Part shown: positions 41,077 to 50,221 of the stretch, piece after piece
Numbering within the stretch: the first letter of the stretch is position 1
Layout: each line of letters starts with the position of its first letter
Assembly: GCF_004799515.1 (NCBI RefSeq)
Contig: NZ_SSMX01000026.1
Coordinates: forward strand, 372,001 to 436,000
Reading direction: 5' to 3'
Length of the DNA stretch: 64,000 nt
Origin: Phenylobacterium sp.
Lineage (GTDB): Bacteria > Pseudomonadota > Alphaproteobacteria > Caulobacterales > Caulobacteraceae
The notes under the pieces: model-generated
The model's database searches: none
Seen by the model: only the letters and a program-made list of their open reading frames with translations
What the model was told of the DNA's origin: nothing
Translations under genes and position numbers: made by a program

Positions 41077-42872
41077 GCCTGTCCACGCCCGAACCGCGGC
41101 CGGAGTCCCTGCGCCGGGACGAGCGGCTGGCCGACCGGCGGCTGTTGCGGGTCGCCTGGGCGAGCGCGGCGGCGCTGCTGGCCATCGGCGTCCTGCTGGG
41201 CTGGCGGGCCGAAGTGGACCACCGCGAGCGGGCGGTGCGCCAGGCGCAGGTGCAGGCCGACATCCTGGCGGCCAGCGTCAGCGCCGCCCTGGCCTTCGAC
41301 GACCGCGTGGCCATGGGCGAATACGTCGCCGCCCTGGGGCTGAACGCCGAGGTGGCCGCGGCGGCGGTCTATGACAGCGCCGGCCACGCGGTGGTGAGCA
41401 TCCACCGCAAGGACGCCAAGCCGCCCCCGCCCGAGGCCGGGCCGCCGGGCGCGCATTTCGCCGGGCGGCGCGCCACCGTGACGGGGGTGGTCTCCGAACG
41501 GGGCCAGCGGCTGGGCGAGGTCTATCTGCGCACGGTCCCGGAGTCCTGGCCCTCGGTGCTGGGCCGCCATTCCGGCCTGGCGCTCTTGAGCCTGCTGGCC
41601 TTCCTGCTGCTGGGGGTTGTGACGGCGGCGGCCAGCCGGCTGCAGGCCCGGGCGCGGCTGCTGACCCAGTCGAACGCGCGGCTGGTGGAGGCGATGGACG
41701 CCCGCGGCAAGGCCGAGGAGGCGCTGCGCCAGTCGCAGAAGATGGAGGCGCTGGGCCAGCTGACCGGCGGTATCGCCCATGATTTCAACAATCTCCTGCA
41801 GATTGTGCAGGGCGCCTTCGAGCTGATCGGACGAAAGCCCGGGGACCCCGAGCGGGTCGCCGCCTGGTCGCGCAACGGCCTGGCCGCCACCGAGCGCGGC
41901 GCGAGCCTGACCCGCCAATTGCTGGCCTTCTCACGCAGCCAGAAGCTGGAGCTGCGCCCCTTTGTGGTCGCCGAGCTGATCGCCGACATGCGCGAGCTCT
42001 TGGTCCGCACGCTGGGTCCCGACATCGCCCTGGAGGTGTGGCTGGAGGCGGCCGACGCCGCGGTGGTCAGCGACCGCACCCAGCTGGAGCTGGCGGTGCT
42101 GAACCTGGCGATCAACGCGCGCGACGCCATGCCGGACGGCGGGCGGCTGACCATCGCCACCGGCTTGCGCGCCGTCCCGGCCGGCGACCCGCTGCTGGAG
42201 GCGGGGGATTATGTGACGCTGAGCGTCGCCGACACCGGCGAGGGCATGGCGGCGGAGGTGATGGAGCGGGCCTTCGATCCCTTCTTCACCACCAAGGGCG
42301 TGGGCAAGGGCACGGGGCTGGGCCTGAGCCAGGTCTATGGGGTGGCCCGCCAGGCCGGCGGCGCGGCGCAGATCGAGAGCCAACCGGGCGGCGGGACGGC
42401 GGTGACGCTGCTGCTGCGCCGCTCGGCCGCGCCGTCCACGCCAACGGTCGTGCGCGAGGCGCCGCAGCCGGTCCTGGAGACGGCGGCCGGGCGCACCGTC
42501 CTGGTGGTGGACGACGAGGCCGCCCTGCGCGAACTGGCCTGCGAGACCCTGGAGCTGCTGGGCTACCGGGTGCTGGAGGCCGATGGCGGCGACCGGGCGC
42601 TGGACATGCTGCAGACCTTGCGGCCGGACCTGCTGCTGCTGGACTACGCCATGCCGGGGATGAACGGGGCGGAGCTGGCGCGGCAGGCGCGGCGGCGCTG
42701 GCCTGGCCTGCCGATCGTCTTCGCCAGCGGCCACGCCGACAGCCAGCAGGTGGAGGCGGCCCTGGGCGGCGAGGCGCCGTTCCTGCGCAAGCCTTTCAGC
42801 ATGGACGCGCTGGCCCGCGTGGTCGGCGAGCGGCTGCGGGTTGCGGACGCGGGCCCCGAGGCTCCGGCGTAG
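41073..42872 (+). CDS. Hybrid histidine kinase with CHASE8-like periplasmic sensor
   Basis: 599 residues from a GTG overlapping the yfiR-type stop. Two membrane segments (about 27-44 and 165-186) enclose a periplasmic domain of the CHASE8 kind (V-Q-A-D-I-L-A-A-S-V-S-A-A-L-A-F-D-D and A-A-A-A-V-Y-D-S-A-G). The core has [11 protein letters not shown] with the phospho-histidine and the [16 protein letters not shown] lid; the receiver has V-V-D-D-E and L-L-L-L-D-Y-A-M-P-G-M-N-G. YfiR partners are usually CHASE8-GGDEF proteins (YfiN), so here a kinase output replaces the diguanylate cyclase. Confidence 0.9.
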   Translation: MSLSTPEPRPESLRRDERLADRRLLRVAWASAAALLAIGVLLGWRAEVDHRERAVRQAQVQADILAASVSAALAFDDRVAMGEYVAALGLNAEVAAAAVYDSAGHAVVSIHRKDAKPPPPEAGPPGAHFAGRRATVTGVVSERGQRLGEVYLRTVPESWPSVLGRHSGLALLSLLAFLLLGVVTAAASRLQARARLLTQSNARLVEAMDARGKAEEALRQSQKMEALGQLTGGIAHDFNNLLQIVQGAFELIGRKPGDPERVAAWSRNGLAATERGASLTRQLLAFSRSQKLELRPFVVAELIADMRELLVRTLGPDIALEVWLEAADAAVVSDRTQLELAVLNLAINARDAMPDGGRLTIATGLRAVPAGDPLLEAGDYVTLSVADTGEGMAAEVMERAFDPFFTTKGVGKGTGLGLSQVYGVARQAGGAAQIESQPGGGTAVTLLLRRSAAPSTPTVVREAPQPVLETAAGRTVLVVDDEAALRELACETLELLGYRVLEADGGDRALDMLQTLRPDLLLLDYAMPGMNGAELARQARRRWPGLPIVFASGHADSQQVEAALGGEAPFLRKPFSMDALARVVGERLRVADAGPEAPA

Positions 42873-42875
42873 CGG

Positions 42876-43694
42876 TCAGCGGCGGGCGGCGACGCCCAGC
42901 GCGGCGGGCTCGATGGCCGGCTCGGCGGCGATGGCCGCGCGGGCCTTGAGGAGCTCGCGGGCGCGGGCGCCCGACAGCACCGCGTCGAGGCCGGCCATCA
43001 GCGCGATCAGGAAGCCCAGCTCACCCTCGCGCACCCCTTGGCGCCAGACGTAGCAGGTCCAGAAGCGGCCGGCGGCGGCCAGGATATCGTCCCGCAGGCG
43101 TCCGCCCCGGCCGGCGTCGGCGAGGTCCTGCGCGCGCAGGGCGGCCAGCTGGTTGAGGCGGGCGAAGGCGTGGCCGACGTCGGGATCGGCGCGGCGGACC
43201 AGCGGCGTCTCCAGGACGCCGGCGTAGCGGCCGTCCATGGTCGCCGGCGGCTGCACCCGGCGGGCCTTCCAGCGCTTGGCGGCCTGGCGGTAGAGGCGCG
43301 GCGCGCGGGTCTCGCCAAGGCCCGCGCCCCAGCCGTGGCGCACCGCGCGGTCGCCCACGAAGGTGTCGACGGGCAGGTCGAACCAGTCGCCGGCGGGACG
43401 GCCATGGATGGCGGCGCGGATCTCATAGGCCAGGGCCGCGCCGACCGCCTCGTCCGGCTCGATCTCCAGGACCCATTCGCCCAGGCAGGCCGACAGGCCC
43501 GCGGTCTTGCGCTGGCTTTCCAGAGGGAAGATGCCGTCGATCACCCGGGCGCCGAACTGGCGGGCGATCTCCTGCGAGCGGTCGGTGCAGCGGTCGGCCA
43601 CCACCACGATCTCGTCGCAGAAGGAGAGGCCGCGCAGGCAGTCGGCCAGGCGCGCTTCGTCGTTGTGCGCACACACCAATGCCGAAAGCTTCAC
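42876..43694 (-). CDS. Family 2 glycosyltransferase (LPS core WaaE-like)
   Basis: 272 residues from a GTG at 43694, preceded by GGGGGTG. The nucleotide-sugar binding start is S-A-L-V-C-A-H-N-D-E-A-R-L, then C-D-E-I-V-V-V-A-D-R-C-T-D-R-S, a GT-A fold of family GT2. The E-W-V-L-E-I-E-P-D-E segment provides the metal-binding acidic residues. The closest known type is the WaaE/LgtF group that adds sugar to the inner LPS core. The frame stays open upstream through the receptor gene, but that part is not coding on this strand. No membrane anchor. Confidence 0.82.
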   Translation of the reverse strand: MKLSALVCAHNDEARLADCLRGLSFCDEIVVVADRCTDRSQEIARQFGARVIDGIFPLESQRKTAGLSACLGEWVLEIEPDEAVGAALAYEIRAAIHGRPAGDWFDLPVDTFVGDRAVRHGWGAGLGETRAPRLYRQAAKRWKARRVQPPATMDGRYAGVLETPLVRRADPDVGHAFARLNQLAALRAQDLADAGRGGRLRDDILAAAGRFWTCYVWRQGVREGELGFLIALMAGLDAVLSGARARELLKARAAIAAEPAIEPAALGVAARR

Positions 43695-43831
43695 CGGCGA
43701 CACCCCCGTGACCCCCGCGGCGTTAACCGCCGTCAAAGCTAAGACGCCGCTGTTAAGCTTCGCCCCCCGTTCGCCACATTCCGGATTTCGCCGATTTGTG
43801 GGGCCTGCGACGGCGCGCCGCAGGGGGCGCC

Positions 43832-46385
43832 TCAGAACGCCGTGGCCAGGCGCACGCCGACGGTGCGCGGGCGCTGCGGCGTCACTTGGCGCACCTGGCC
43901 GAAGGTGAAGGGGTTGCCGTAGGCGAAGGTGTCGCCGGCGGTGTCGGCGGGGTTGGAGACGAACAGTCCGGCGCGCCAGCGGCGGGAGTCGATCTCGGCC
44001 AGGATCTCGGCGTCGACCACCGGGTCGGTTCGCGACGACAGGGTCGGGTCGAAGGTAAGGCGGGCGGGGCCGGTGTAGTTGGCCCGGCCCACCAGATGGA
44101 ACTTCAGGTCGCCGTAGGGCAGGGGCCGCACATAGTTGGCCACCAGCCCGCCCGACCAGCGCGGAGCGCCTGGCAGGCCGGAGCCCAGCTGGCCGGCGAA
44201 GTCGGGGTTGGTGCGGGTGAACTTGGGCGCCGAATAGAGCGCGTTGGCCTGCAGCGACAGGCCGAAGTCCCATGCGTAGGCGGCTTCCGCCTCCATCCCC
44301 TGGATATGGGCGTCGCCGACGTTGGCGGTGTAGGCGAGGCCCGACGGCCGGTACTGGTCGGACTGGATGTTGGTCCAGATGTCGAAGAAGGCCGCCGCGC
44401 GCAGGATCAGGCGCTTGTCGAGGAACTGGCCCTTGGCCCCCAGCTCGTAGTTCATCAGCCGGTCGGGATCGAAGGTGGCGCGGCTGGGCCGGATCGGCAG
44501 GAAGCCGGTGGAGTTGACCCCGCCGGGCCGGAAGCCCTCGGAATACAGGGCGTAGACCAGCGGCCCCTCGTCGTCGAACTGGTACTGCGCCGAGAGCTTG
44601 GAGGTGACGGCCGAGAAGCTGCGGCTTTCGTCGATGTCGCGCGACTGGGCGGGCGGGGCGCCGACGATGGCGGCCTTCACGTCCAGGTTGGTCTCCGAGA
44701 TCCGCGTGCCGGCCGACGCCGACCAGCCGGGGGCGAAGCGCCAGGTTCCCTCGCCATAGAGGGCGGCCTCGCTGAGGTTGTCGCGGCGGTTCTCGTTGTA
44801 GACCCGGATCAGGGCGGACTGGACGTCCTCCAGCCCGCCCGGCGCCGGCGGGGCCATTTCGCCGCCGGATGCCTGCAGGGTCGCGATCTGCAGGCTTGGG
44901 GCGGTCAGCGAGGTCGTGGCCACGATCGGCTGGCCGGGGTTGGGCAGGATGTCCAGCGACGAGGGTGTGCGCTCCACCGACAGCGAGCCATAGGCGCCCG
45001 CCAGCCAGGAGAAGGCGCCCGCGCCCGTGGAGGTGAGCACCACGTCCTGCACCAGGCGGCGGATGCGGGCGCCCTCGGAATAGACCCCCACCGACACCCC
45101 GTTGTCGGTGAGCGCGCTGTCCGCGGCGAACACGGCGGCCACGGCGGTGGCGTCGTAGAGGTTGTCGTAGGCGTTCTGCACATAGGAGGTGGAGGCGCTC
45201 AGGTCGGCCCAGCCGAGTTCGCCGTGCAAAGTCACCTGCGCCTGGGCGAAGTTGTTGTCCGAAGCCTCGCGCACCTGGTTGGCCCGCTGGGTCAGGGTCG
45301 TGAGCGTCGTGTACTGGGTGTCGCGCGAGCTCAACCGCTGGCCAATCAGCGCCACGTCGAGGGTCCAGTCGCTGTCGAGCTCCAGGCGCAGCGCCGCGCG
45401 CCCGCCGGTGCGGATCGTGGAGTCCACGTTGGAAAGCCGCAGCGAGACGTCGTCGAGATAGCCGCCCTCGTCGTCGTAGTAGGCCACGAGCCTGAGGGCC
45501 GCGCGGCCGTCGGCGAGCGGCAGGTTGGCGTAGCCCTCGCCGGAATAGCTGGGCGAGCCGCCCTGGGTGGTGGCGTAGCTCGCCTCGGCGCCGGCGGTGT
45601 AGTGGTCGGGGTCGGGCTTGTTGGTGACGATGCGGTAGACACCGGCCAGCGCACCGTTGCCGTAGAGCGCGCCCTGCGGCCCGCGCACAGTCTCGATCTG
45701 GGCGACGTCGGTGAGCCGCAGGTCCGGGTCGGGGGCATTGTAGTTGATCGGGGCGTCGTCGAGATAAGTCGAGACGGTGGAGCGCGCGCGGCCGGTGAAG
45801 GCGCCGTCGGAGAGGCCGCGCATCAGAAGCTTGTCGCGCCCCGGGCCGAGGTTGGTGGTCAAGACGCCGACCAACTGGCCGGCGGTGTCGCGCACGTCGT
45901 AGGCGTTGGTGGCGAACAGCTGGTCCGCGGAGATGACGCTGACGCCGGCGGGCAGCGAGTCCTCGCGCTCCGGCCGTTTGCGGGCGGTGACCATGAGTTC
46001 GTCGACCACCGGCTGGGCCGGCGCCTTGCCGACCACCACGGCGGCGGGCGCGGCGGGGAGCGCGCTGATCCGCACGGTGCGGGCGTCGACGATGCGGAAC
46101 GTACAGGGCGCGCCGGCCAGCACGCGGGTCAGGGCCTCGCTCAAGGGATAGCGGCCGGAGAGCGCAGTCTGGCCGCCCGCGCCGCAGGCCGAGGCGCCCA
46201 GCAGGGAAACGTTGGCCTGCACCGCCAGGTCGATCAGGGCCTCGGCGTAGGGCTTGGGCGGGATGGCGAAGCGCCGGCGCGCTTCAGCGGCCTCAGCCCG
46301 CGGGGCGAGCGCGAGGAGGCACAGTCCCGTAAGGGACGCGCACAGAACAGCCGCCGGCCTGGATATGGCCCGTTGTCCCCCTCAT
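43832..46385 (-). CDS. TonB-dependent receptor with STN domain; frameshifted leader
   Basis: An outer-membrane TonB-dependent receptor of about 850 residues: signal peptide, secretin/TonB N-terminal (STN) domain (P-K-P-Y-A-E-A-L-I-D-L-A-V-Q-A-N-V), TonB-dependent plug (M-V-T-A-R-K-R, I-E-T-V-R-G-P-Q-G-A-L-Y-G-N-G) and a barrel ending in ...V-R-L-A-T-A-F. It probably imports a ferric siderophore or glycan, with FecI/FecR controlling it. The only ATG (46385) overlaps the fecR stop (ATGA), but the signal peptide is in another frame; dropping one G of the 5-G run at 46377-46381 joins them. Otherwise the first in-frame start is GTG 46222, which loses the signal peptide. Confidence 0.85.
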
Positions 46386-47380
46386 GGCTTCGCCGCCGGA
46401 TCGGTGCGAAGCACGACCCCTTTCCCTGAGGGTAGCGCCTTGAGGGGAGCGAGCAAAGCGAGGCGGCGAAGAACCGCGGCCTGGTCGTCGAGCACCAGTA
46501 CGCCGGAGACGCGGGTAGCGGCCAGCACCGGGTCGTCCAGGACGATCGGCTTGTCGAACTGCTGGTTGAGGTCGGCGACGACCTCGCCCAGCGGCTGGTC
46601 GCGGAAGATCAGCCGACCGGCGCGCCAGCTTTCGGCCTCGGCAGGGTCGACGGCGCTGAACTGCACGGCGGGCCGGCCCTCGCTGGCGTCGAGCCGCTGG
46701 CCGGGACGCAAGCGCCAGGCGCGGCCGGGCGCGCCGTCGGCGGGCCGCACCTCGACCACGCCGCGCTCGACGGCGACGGAGAGCGCGTGGCCGCGATGGC
46801 GGACGTCGAAGCGGGTGCCGACCACGCGCACGGTGCGGTCGCCGGCGGAGATCAGGAAGGGCCGGGACTTGTCGGCGGCCACGTCGAACACCGCCTCGCC
46901 CTCGGGCAGGACCACCCGGCGCTCGCCGCGCTCCAGGGTGACGCTGAGCCGCGAGCCGGCGTTCATCTCGATCGTCGAGCCGTCGGCCAGCTTCAGCCTG
47001 CGGTGCTCGCCCTTGGCGGTAACGTAGGTCTCAGTCTTGGTCGGCGCGAGCACGTCGTAGGGCATGACCGCCAGCGCGATGGCGCCCGCCGCGGCCAGGC
47101 CGCCGGCGATGAGCCACCCGCGGCGGCCGGCGCGGCGGGGCGCCGGCTCGTCGGCAAGCGCCTCGGAAATCCGCGGCGCGGCGGCTTCGAGCTCCAGGGT
47201 CACGGCGAGGGCGGCGTCGTAGGCCCGCGCATGGGCGGGCTCGGCCGACAGCCAGGCGTCGAAGTCGGCGGCCTGGGCGGCGTCGAGGTCCGGCGCCTGC
47301 AGGCGCGCGATCCAGTCCGCCGCGACGGCGCGGATGTCGGCTTCCCCGGTCTCCCGCTTTTGGGTCAAGGCCTCAGCCAT
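46382..47380 (-). CDS. FecR family anti-sigma / sigma regulator
   Basis: 332 residues. The cytosolic N-terminal domain (A-A-D-W-I-A-R-L-Q-A-P-D-L, D-F-D-A-W-L-S-A-E-P-A-H) binds the ECF sigma factor; one membrane helix lies at about 90-108; the periplasmic FecR domain has L-A-D-G-S-T-I-E-M-N-A-G-S, G-E-A-V-F-D-V-A and V-V-G-T-R-F-D-V. A C-terminal STN-like part (L-I-F-R-D-Q-P-L-G-E-V-V-A-D-L-N-Q-Q-F) contacts the receptor. Its stop overlaps the receptor ATG. It transmits receptor occupancy to the FecI sigma factor encoded upstream. Confidence 0.93.
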   Translation of the reverse strand: MAEALTQKRETGEADIRAVAADWIARLQAPDLDAAQAADFDAWLSAEPAHARAYDAALAVTLELEAAAPRISEALADEPAPRRAGRRGWLIAGGLAAAGAIALAVMPYDVLAPTKTETYVTAKGEHRRLKLADGSTIEMNAGSRLSVTLERGERRVVLPEGEAVFDVAADKSRPFLISAGDRTVRVVGTRFDVRHRGHALSVAVERGVVEVRPADGAPGRAWRLRPGQRLDASEGRPAVQFSAVDPAEAESWRAGRLIFRDQPLGEVVADLNQQFDKPIVLDDPVLAATRVSGVLVLDDQAAVLRRLALLAPLKALPSGKGVVLRTDPAAKP

Positions 47381-47415
47381 CGGCTCCCACTCGACGCAAT
47401 GCGTCCCTCTTGGGA

Positions 47416-47445
47416 GTAGACGGCGCCGGCCCGGAAAAACCCCCC
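47416..47445 (-). promoter_or_regulatory. Candidate ECF (FecI-type) promoter of the fecR-receptor genes
   Basis: On the minus strand GGGGGGTTTTTCCGG (47431-47445) is followed by CGTCTAC (47416-47422), 36 bp before the fecR start. A G-rich block followed by CGTC about 17 bp on fits an ECF promoter. The match is by eye. Confidence 0.45.
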
Positions 47446-47479
47446 GTCGTGGATGCGAACACGGACAATTCCAGGTTGT

Positions 47480-48031
47480 TCATGAATTCAACCTGGGGCC
47501 GAGCTTGGCGGTAAGCGCCTTCAGGGCGGCGCTGACGTGCTTTTCCACCGCCTTGACCGACAAGCCCATGACGCGGGCGGTCTCGGCGTGGCTGAGGCCG
47601 TCCAGCTTGTGGAGGCGAAAGGCGCGGCCCGCCTGGGGCGGCAGCTCCCGCACCGCGGTCACCAGCTGGCGCAGGCGCTGAGCGGCGGCGGCGGCGTCGT
47701 CGGCGGCGGGTTCGTCGGCCACGTCGATCCCGGCCACCTGGGCATGCGCGGTCTGGCGCCAGGCGCTGTCCCGGGCCGCGGCGCGCGCCTCGCCGCGGGC
47801 GCGGTCCAGCATCAGGTTGAGCGCCATGCGGTAGAGAAGGGCCGTGGGGTTGCCGATGTCCTGCGCCCGCTCGCGCCCAGCGAGCTTCAGATAGAGCTCC
47901 TGAGCCAGGTCCTCGGCCGCGGCCAGCGAGCCCGCCCGCGCCGCCAGGAAGCGCACGAGGTTCGCCCGCCGCTCCAGATAGGCCGCCAGCAGGGGATCAT
48001 CCGTCGCGGAGGGCTTCGGCGCATCAGCCAC
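47480..48031 (-). CDS. ECF sigma factor, FecI type
   Basis: 183 residues. Region 2 is seen in L-L-A-A-Y-L-E-R-R-A-N-L-V-R-F-L and A-E-D-L-A-Q-E-L-Y-L-K-L, with T-A-L-L-Y-R-M-A-L-N-L-M-L-D-R-A-R as the -10 recognition helix. Region 4 has L-P-P-Q-A-G-R-A-F-R-L-H-K-L-D-G-L-S-H-A-E-T-A-R-V-M-G-L-S-V-K-A-V-E-K-H as the -35 helix-turn-helix. It directs RNA polymerase to the fecR-receptor promoter and is held by FecR. The gene precedes fecR by 99 bp on the same strand. Confidence 0.93.
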   Translation of the reverse strand: MADAPKPSATDDPLLAAYLERRANLVRFLAARAGSLAAAEDLAQELYLKLAGRERAQDIGNPTALLYRMALNLMLDRARGEARAAARDSAWRQTAHAQVAGIDVADEPAADDAAAAAQRLRQLVTAVRELPPQAGRAFRLHKLDGLSHAETARVMGLSVKAVEKHVSAALKALTAKLGPRLNS

Positions 48032-48105
48032 GCCGCAGGATGTGCCGCAATTTGGGGACGGGCGGCAACAGCGGCGTTCTTATGGGCCGGCTGAGCGGAG
48101 GTTGT

Positions 48106-48876
48106 TCAGGCCATCAGGCCCGCGTCCTTCAGGAAGCCCAACAGGACGGTGTTGAAGGCGGCGGGCTGGTCGATGTTGGCGCTGTGGCCGGCGTTTGGGA
48201 TGACCGCCTTCTTCGCGCCGGGGATCTTGGCGGCCATGTAGTCCGAAGCGGCCAGGAAAGGCGTGTCGTCGGCGCCGACGATGACGATGGACGGGACCTT
48301 GATCTCCGGCAGGCTCTCGATCACCCGGGCGTCGCGCTGGGTGAGCATGCCACGGGCGGCGTGGGCGAGGCCGGCAGCGTCGCGGTGGCGGGCCAGGCGC
48401 ACCTCGGCGCTGGCGCGGGAGAGGTCGCCCAGGCCCTCGGCGTCATAGCGCTCGGCGCGTTTCAGGGCGTTGGCGTTCCAGCCGTCGCGGGCCTCGTCCC
48501 TTTTGTAGCCCGGGCCGGTGTCGATGATCAGCAGGGCGCGCGTGCGGTCTGGGTGCGCGCGGTGGAAGGCCAGGCTCATGTAGCCGCCGAGGGAGAGGCC
48601 GCCGACAACGGCCTCCTTGGCCCCGATCTCGTCCAGCAGGGCGGCCATGTCGGCGACGGTGGCCTCTTCCGAATAGGCGGCCGGATCGTCCGGATAGTCG
48701 GAGCGGCCGTGACCGCGCATATCCCAGGTGACGACCTTGAAGTGCGGCGCCAGCACCGGGACCTGGCCGGCCCACATCTCGCCGGTCGCGGAATAGCCGT
48801 GCGTGAGGATCAGCGCTGGGCCATCCCCCGCGACCTCGTAGTGGATGTTGACGCCATCGCGGCCGAGCAGGGGCAT
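48106..48876 (-). CDS. Alpha/beta hydrolase
   Basis: 256 residues. The fold starts with V-N-I-H-Y-E-V-A-G-D-G-P-A-L-I-L-T-H-G-Y, containing the H-G oxyanion motif; the nucleophile elbow is G-G-L-S-L-G-G-Y; the acid is in V-I-V-G-A-D-D-T-P-F and the catalytic histidine in N-A-G-H-S-A-N-I-D-Q. These are features of carboxylesterase or 3-oxoadipate lactonase-type hydrolases; the substrate is unknown. It is cytosolic. Confidence 0.9.
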   Translation of the reverse strand: MPLLGRDGVNIHYEVAGDGPALILTHGYSATGEMWAGQVPVLAPHFKVVTWDMRGHGRSDYPDDPAAYSEEATVADMAALLDEIGAKEAVVGGLSLGGYMSLAFHRAHPDRTRALLIIDTGPGYKRDEARDGWNANALKRAERYDAEGLGDLSRASAEVRLARHRDAAGLAHAARGMLTQRDARVIESLPEIKVPSIVIVGADDTPFLAASDYMAAKIPGAKKAVIPNAGHSANIDQPAAFNTVLLGFLKDAGLMA

Positions 48877-48938
48877 GGGCGGTCTCCCGATCCGGCTCTT
48901 GGCGGCCGGCGAGGTAGCCTATCCCGCCCGTTTCAAAT

Positions 48939-49040
48939 CGTCATGGCCGGGCTCGTCCCGGCCACCCATAAACGCCGCAGCCGGAGGCTTGCCTGCGGCG
49001 ATCGTGCGTATGGGTCCCCGGCACAAGGCCGGGGATGACG
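48939..49040. repeat. Dispersed palindromic intergenic element, GTCATGGCCGGG type
   Basis: About 102 bp between genes. The outer arms read CGTCATGGCCGGG and CCGGGGATGACG, with GTCCCGGCCACCCATA pairing to TATGGGTCCCCGG inside them, and CGCCGCAG with CTGCGGCG in the centre. It is a different family from the element at 13331-13451 but has the same nested layout. Such elements are common in alphaproteobacterial intergenic DNA. Confidence 0.65.
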
Positions 49041-49057
49041 GTTCAAGTTTGGAGGTG

Positions 49058-49489
49058 TCAGGCCGCGTTGGCGGAGGAGGCCTTGGCCTTGGGGGGCTCG
49101 GTGACGCGCTTGATGGCGTCCAACAGGCCGGACACCAGGATCGGCTTGGAGACGAAGTCGGTGAAGCCGAGGGCGCGGTACTCTTCCGGGCGGCGGCTGA
49201 AGACGTCGGCGGTGAGCGCGATGACCGGCGTGTCCCGGCCCGGCCCGTCGCCGGCGCGCAGCCGCTCGACAGTCTCGATCCCGCCCATGGCCGGCATGTG
49301 GATATCCATCAGCACCACGTCGAAGCTCTGACGCTCGAGGATCTTCAGGGCCTCGGCGCCGGAGGTGGTCTTGACGGCGGTGTGGCCGAAGGCCCCCAGG
49401 ATCTCCTCAACCACGCGCAGGTTCATGGGATCGTCGTCCACATGCAGGATGACGAGCGGCCGATCGAACTTCGGATAGGTCTGCGACAC
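49058..49489 (-). CDS. Single-domain response regulator
   Basis: 143 residues consisting of one receiver domain with a short alanine-rich tail. The acidic pair is in I-L-H-V-D-D-D-P, the phospho-accepting aspartate in V-V-L-M-D-I-H-M-P-A-M-G-G, the threonine in I-A-L-T-A-D, and the lysine in F-V-S-K-P-I. There is no output domain, so it works by binding other proteins or as a phosphate relay. The H-M-P-x-M-x-G wording is typical of receivers from hybrid kinases. No kinase is next to it. Confidence 0.92.
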   Translation of the reverse strand: MSQTYPKFDRPLVILHVDDDPMNLRVVEEILGAFGHTAVKTTSGAEALKILERQSFDVVLMDIHMPAMGGIETVERLRAGDGPGRDTPVIALTADVFSRRPEEYRALGFTDFVSKPILVSGLLDAIKRVTEPPKAKASSANAA

Positions 49490-49580
49490 TGCGGCACGCC
49501 CCCGATCTGTGGATAAATCCTGGAGGGCGAAGGTTTCGGTAAGACTGACATTTTCGGTTAATCGCGATTAACCGTGAATC

Positions 49581-50066
49581 TTAGCGGTTCGATTCGGGGT
49601 TGAAGCTGGCGAGCAGGACCATGAGTTCGGCCTCGGCGACTTTCTTGGCGGCTTCCATGGGCGGCAGCCACAGCTTCTCGCGCTGGCCGAGCTCCGGATA
49701 GGCGTCGGCCTCGCGGTCCACGTGCAGGCCGAACACCGCCACGCGCACCCGCTGCAGCCGGCCATCCTTGAGGCGCTTGTCGTAGGCGTACCCGCCCACC
49801 GGGTGCTTGGTGACCTTGCCGCGGACGCCGGCCTCCTCGAAGGCCTCCTGGGCGGCGGAGTGGGACGAATCCATGCCCTTGATCGGCCAGCCCTTGGGGA
49901 TCACCCAACGGTGGGTCTCGCGGCTGGTGATCAGCAGGACCTCGACCTGGCCCTCGGCGTTGCGCCGCCAGGGCAGGGCCGCGAACTGGGCGCCGGGCTC
50001 CTGGGAGACCTCTGGGGCCGGCCCGCGGTCAGGCGCGCGGCTCGGGGATTTGTCCGGCTTGCTCAT
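49581..50066 (-). CDS. NUDIX hydrolase
   Basis: 161 residues from the ATG at 50066. The Nudix box is visible in G-W-P-I-K-G-M-D-S-S-H-S-A-A-Q-E-A-F-E-E-A-G-V, with the E-x-x-E-E metal ligands; the arginine of the canonical R-E is replaced by glutamine. The wording W-V-I-P-K-G-W-P resembles the diphosphoinositol-polyphosphate/diadenosine-polyphosphate subfamily. It likely hydrolyses a nucleoside diphosphate derivative in the cytosol. Confidence 0.88.
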   Translation of the reverse strand: MSKPDKSPSRAPDRGPAPEVSQEPGAQFAALPWRRNAEGQVEVLLITSRETHRWVIPKGWPIKGMDSSHSAAQEAFEEAGVRGKVTKHPVGGYAYDKRLKDGRLQRVRVAVFGLHVDREADAYPELGQREKLWLPPMEAAKKVAEAELMVLLASFNPESNR

Positions 50067-50221
50067 TCGTTTTCGGTGCGGGCCCCCCACGGCGTGTTGT
50101 CGGCAGGTCTCCTGTGGGCTGCGGCCGGCAGGATATGGACAGAACCCGTAAGGTGATCCGCGGCCGGAGCTTTGCAAGTTCATTCGCCGCGCCGCGCGGT
50201 TGCGTCGCGCCGCCGGGCGCC

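Noticed and set aside
42876..44273. Extended form of the glycosyltransferase reaching into the receptor gene
   Set aside because: The extra N-terminal part is the TonB receptor sequence read in another frame. The GT2 fold starts at the GTG at 43694, which has its own ribosome site.
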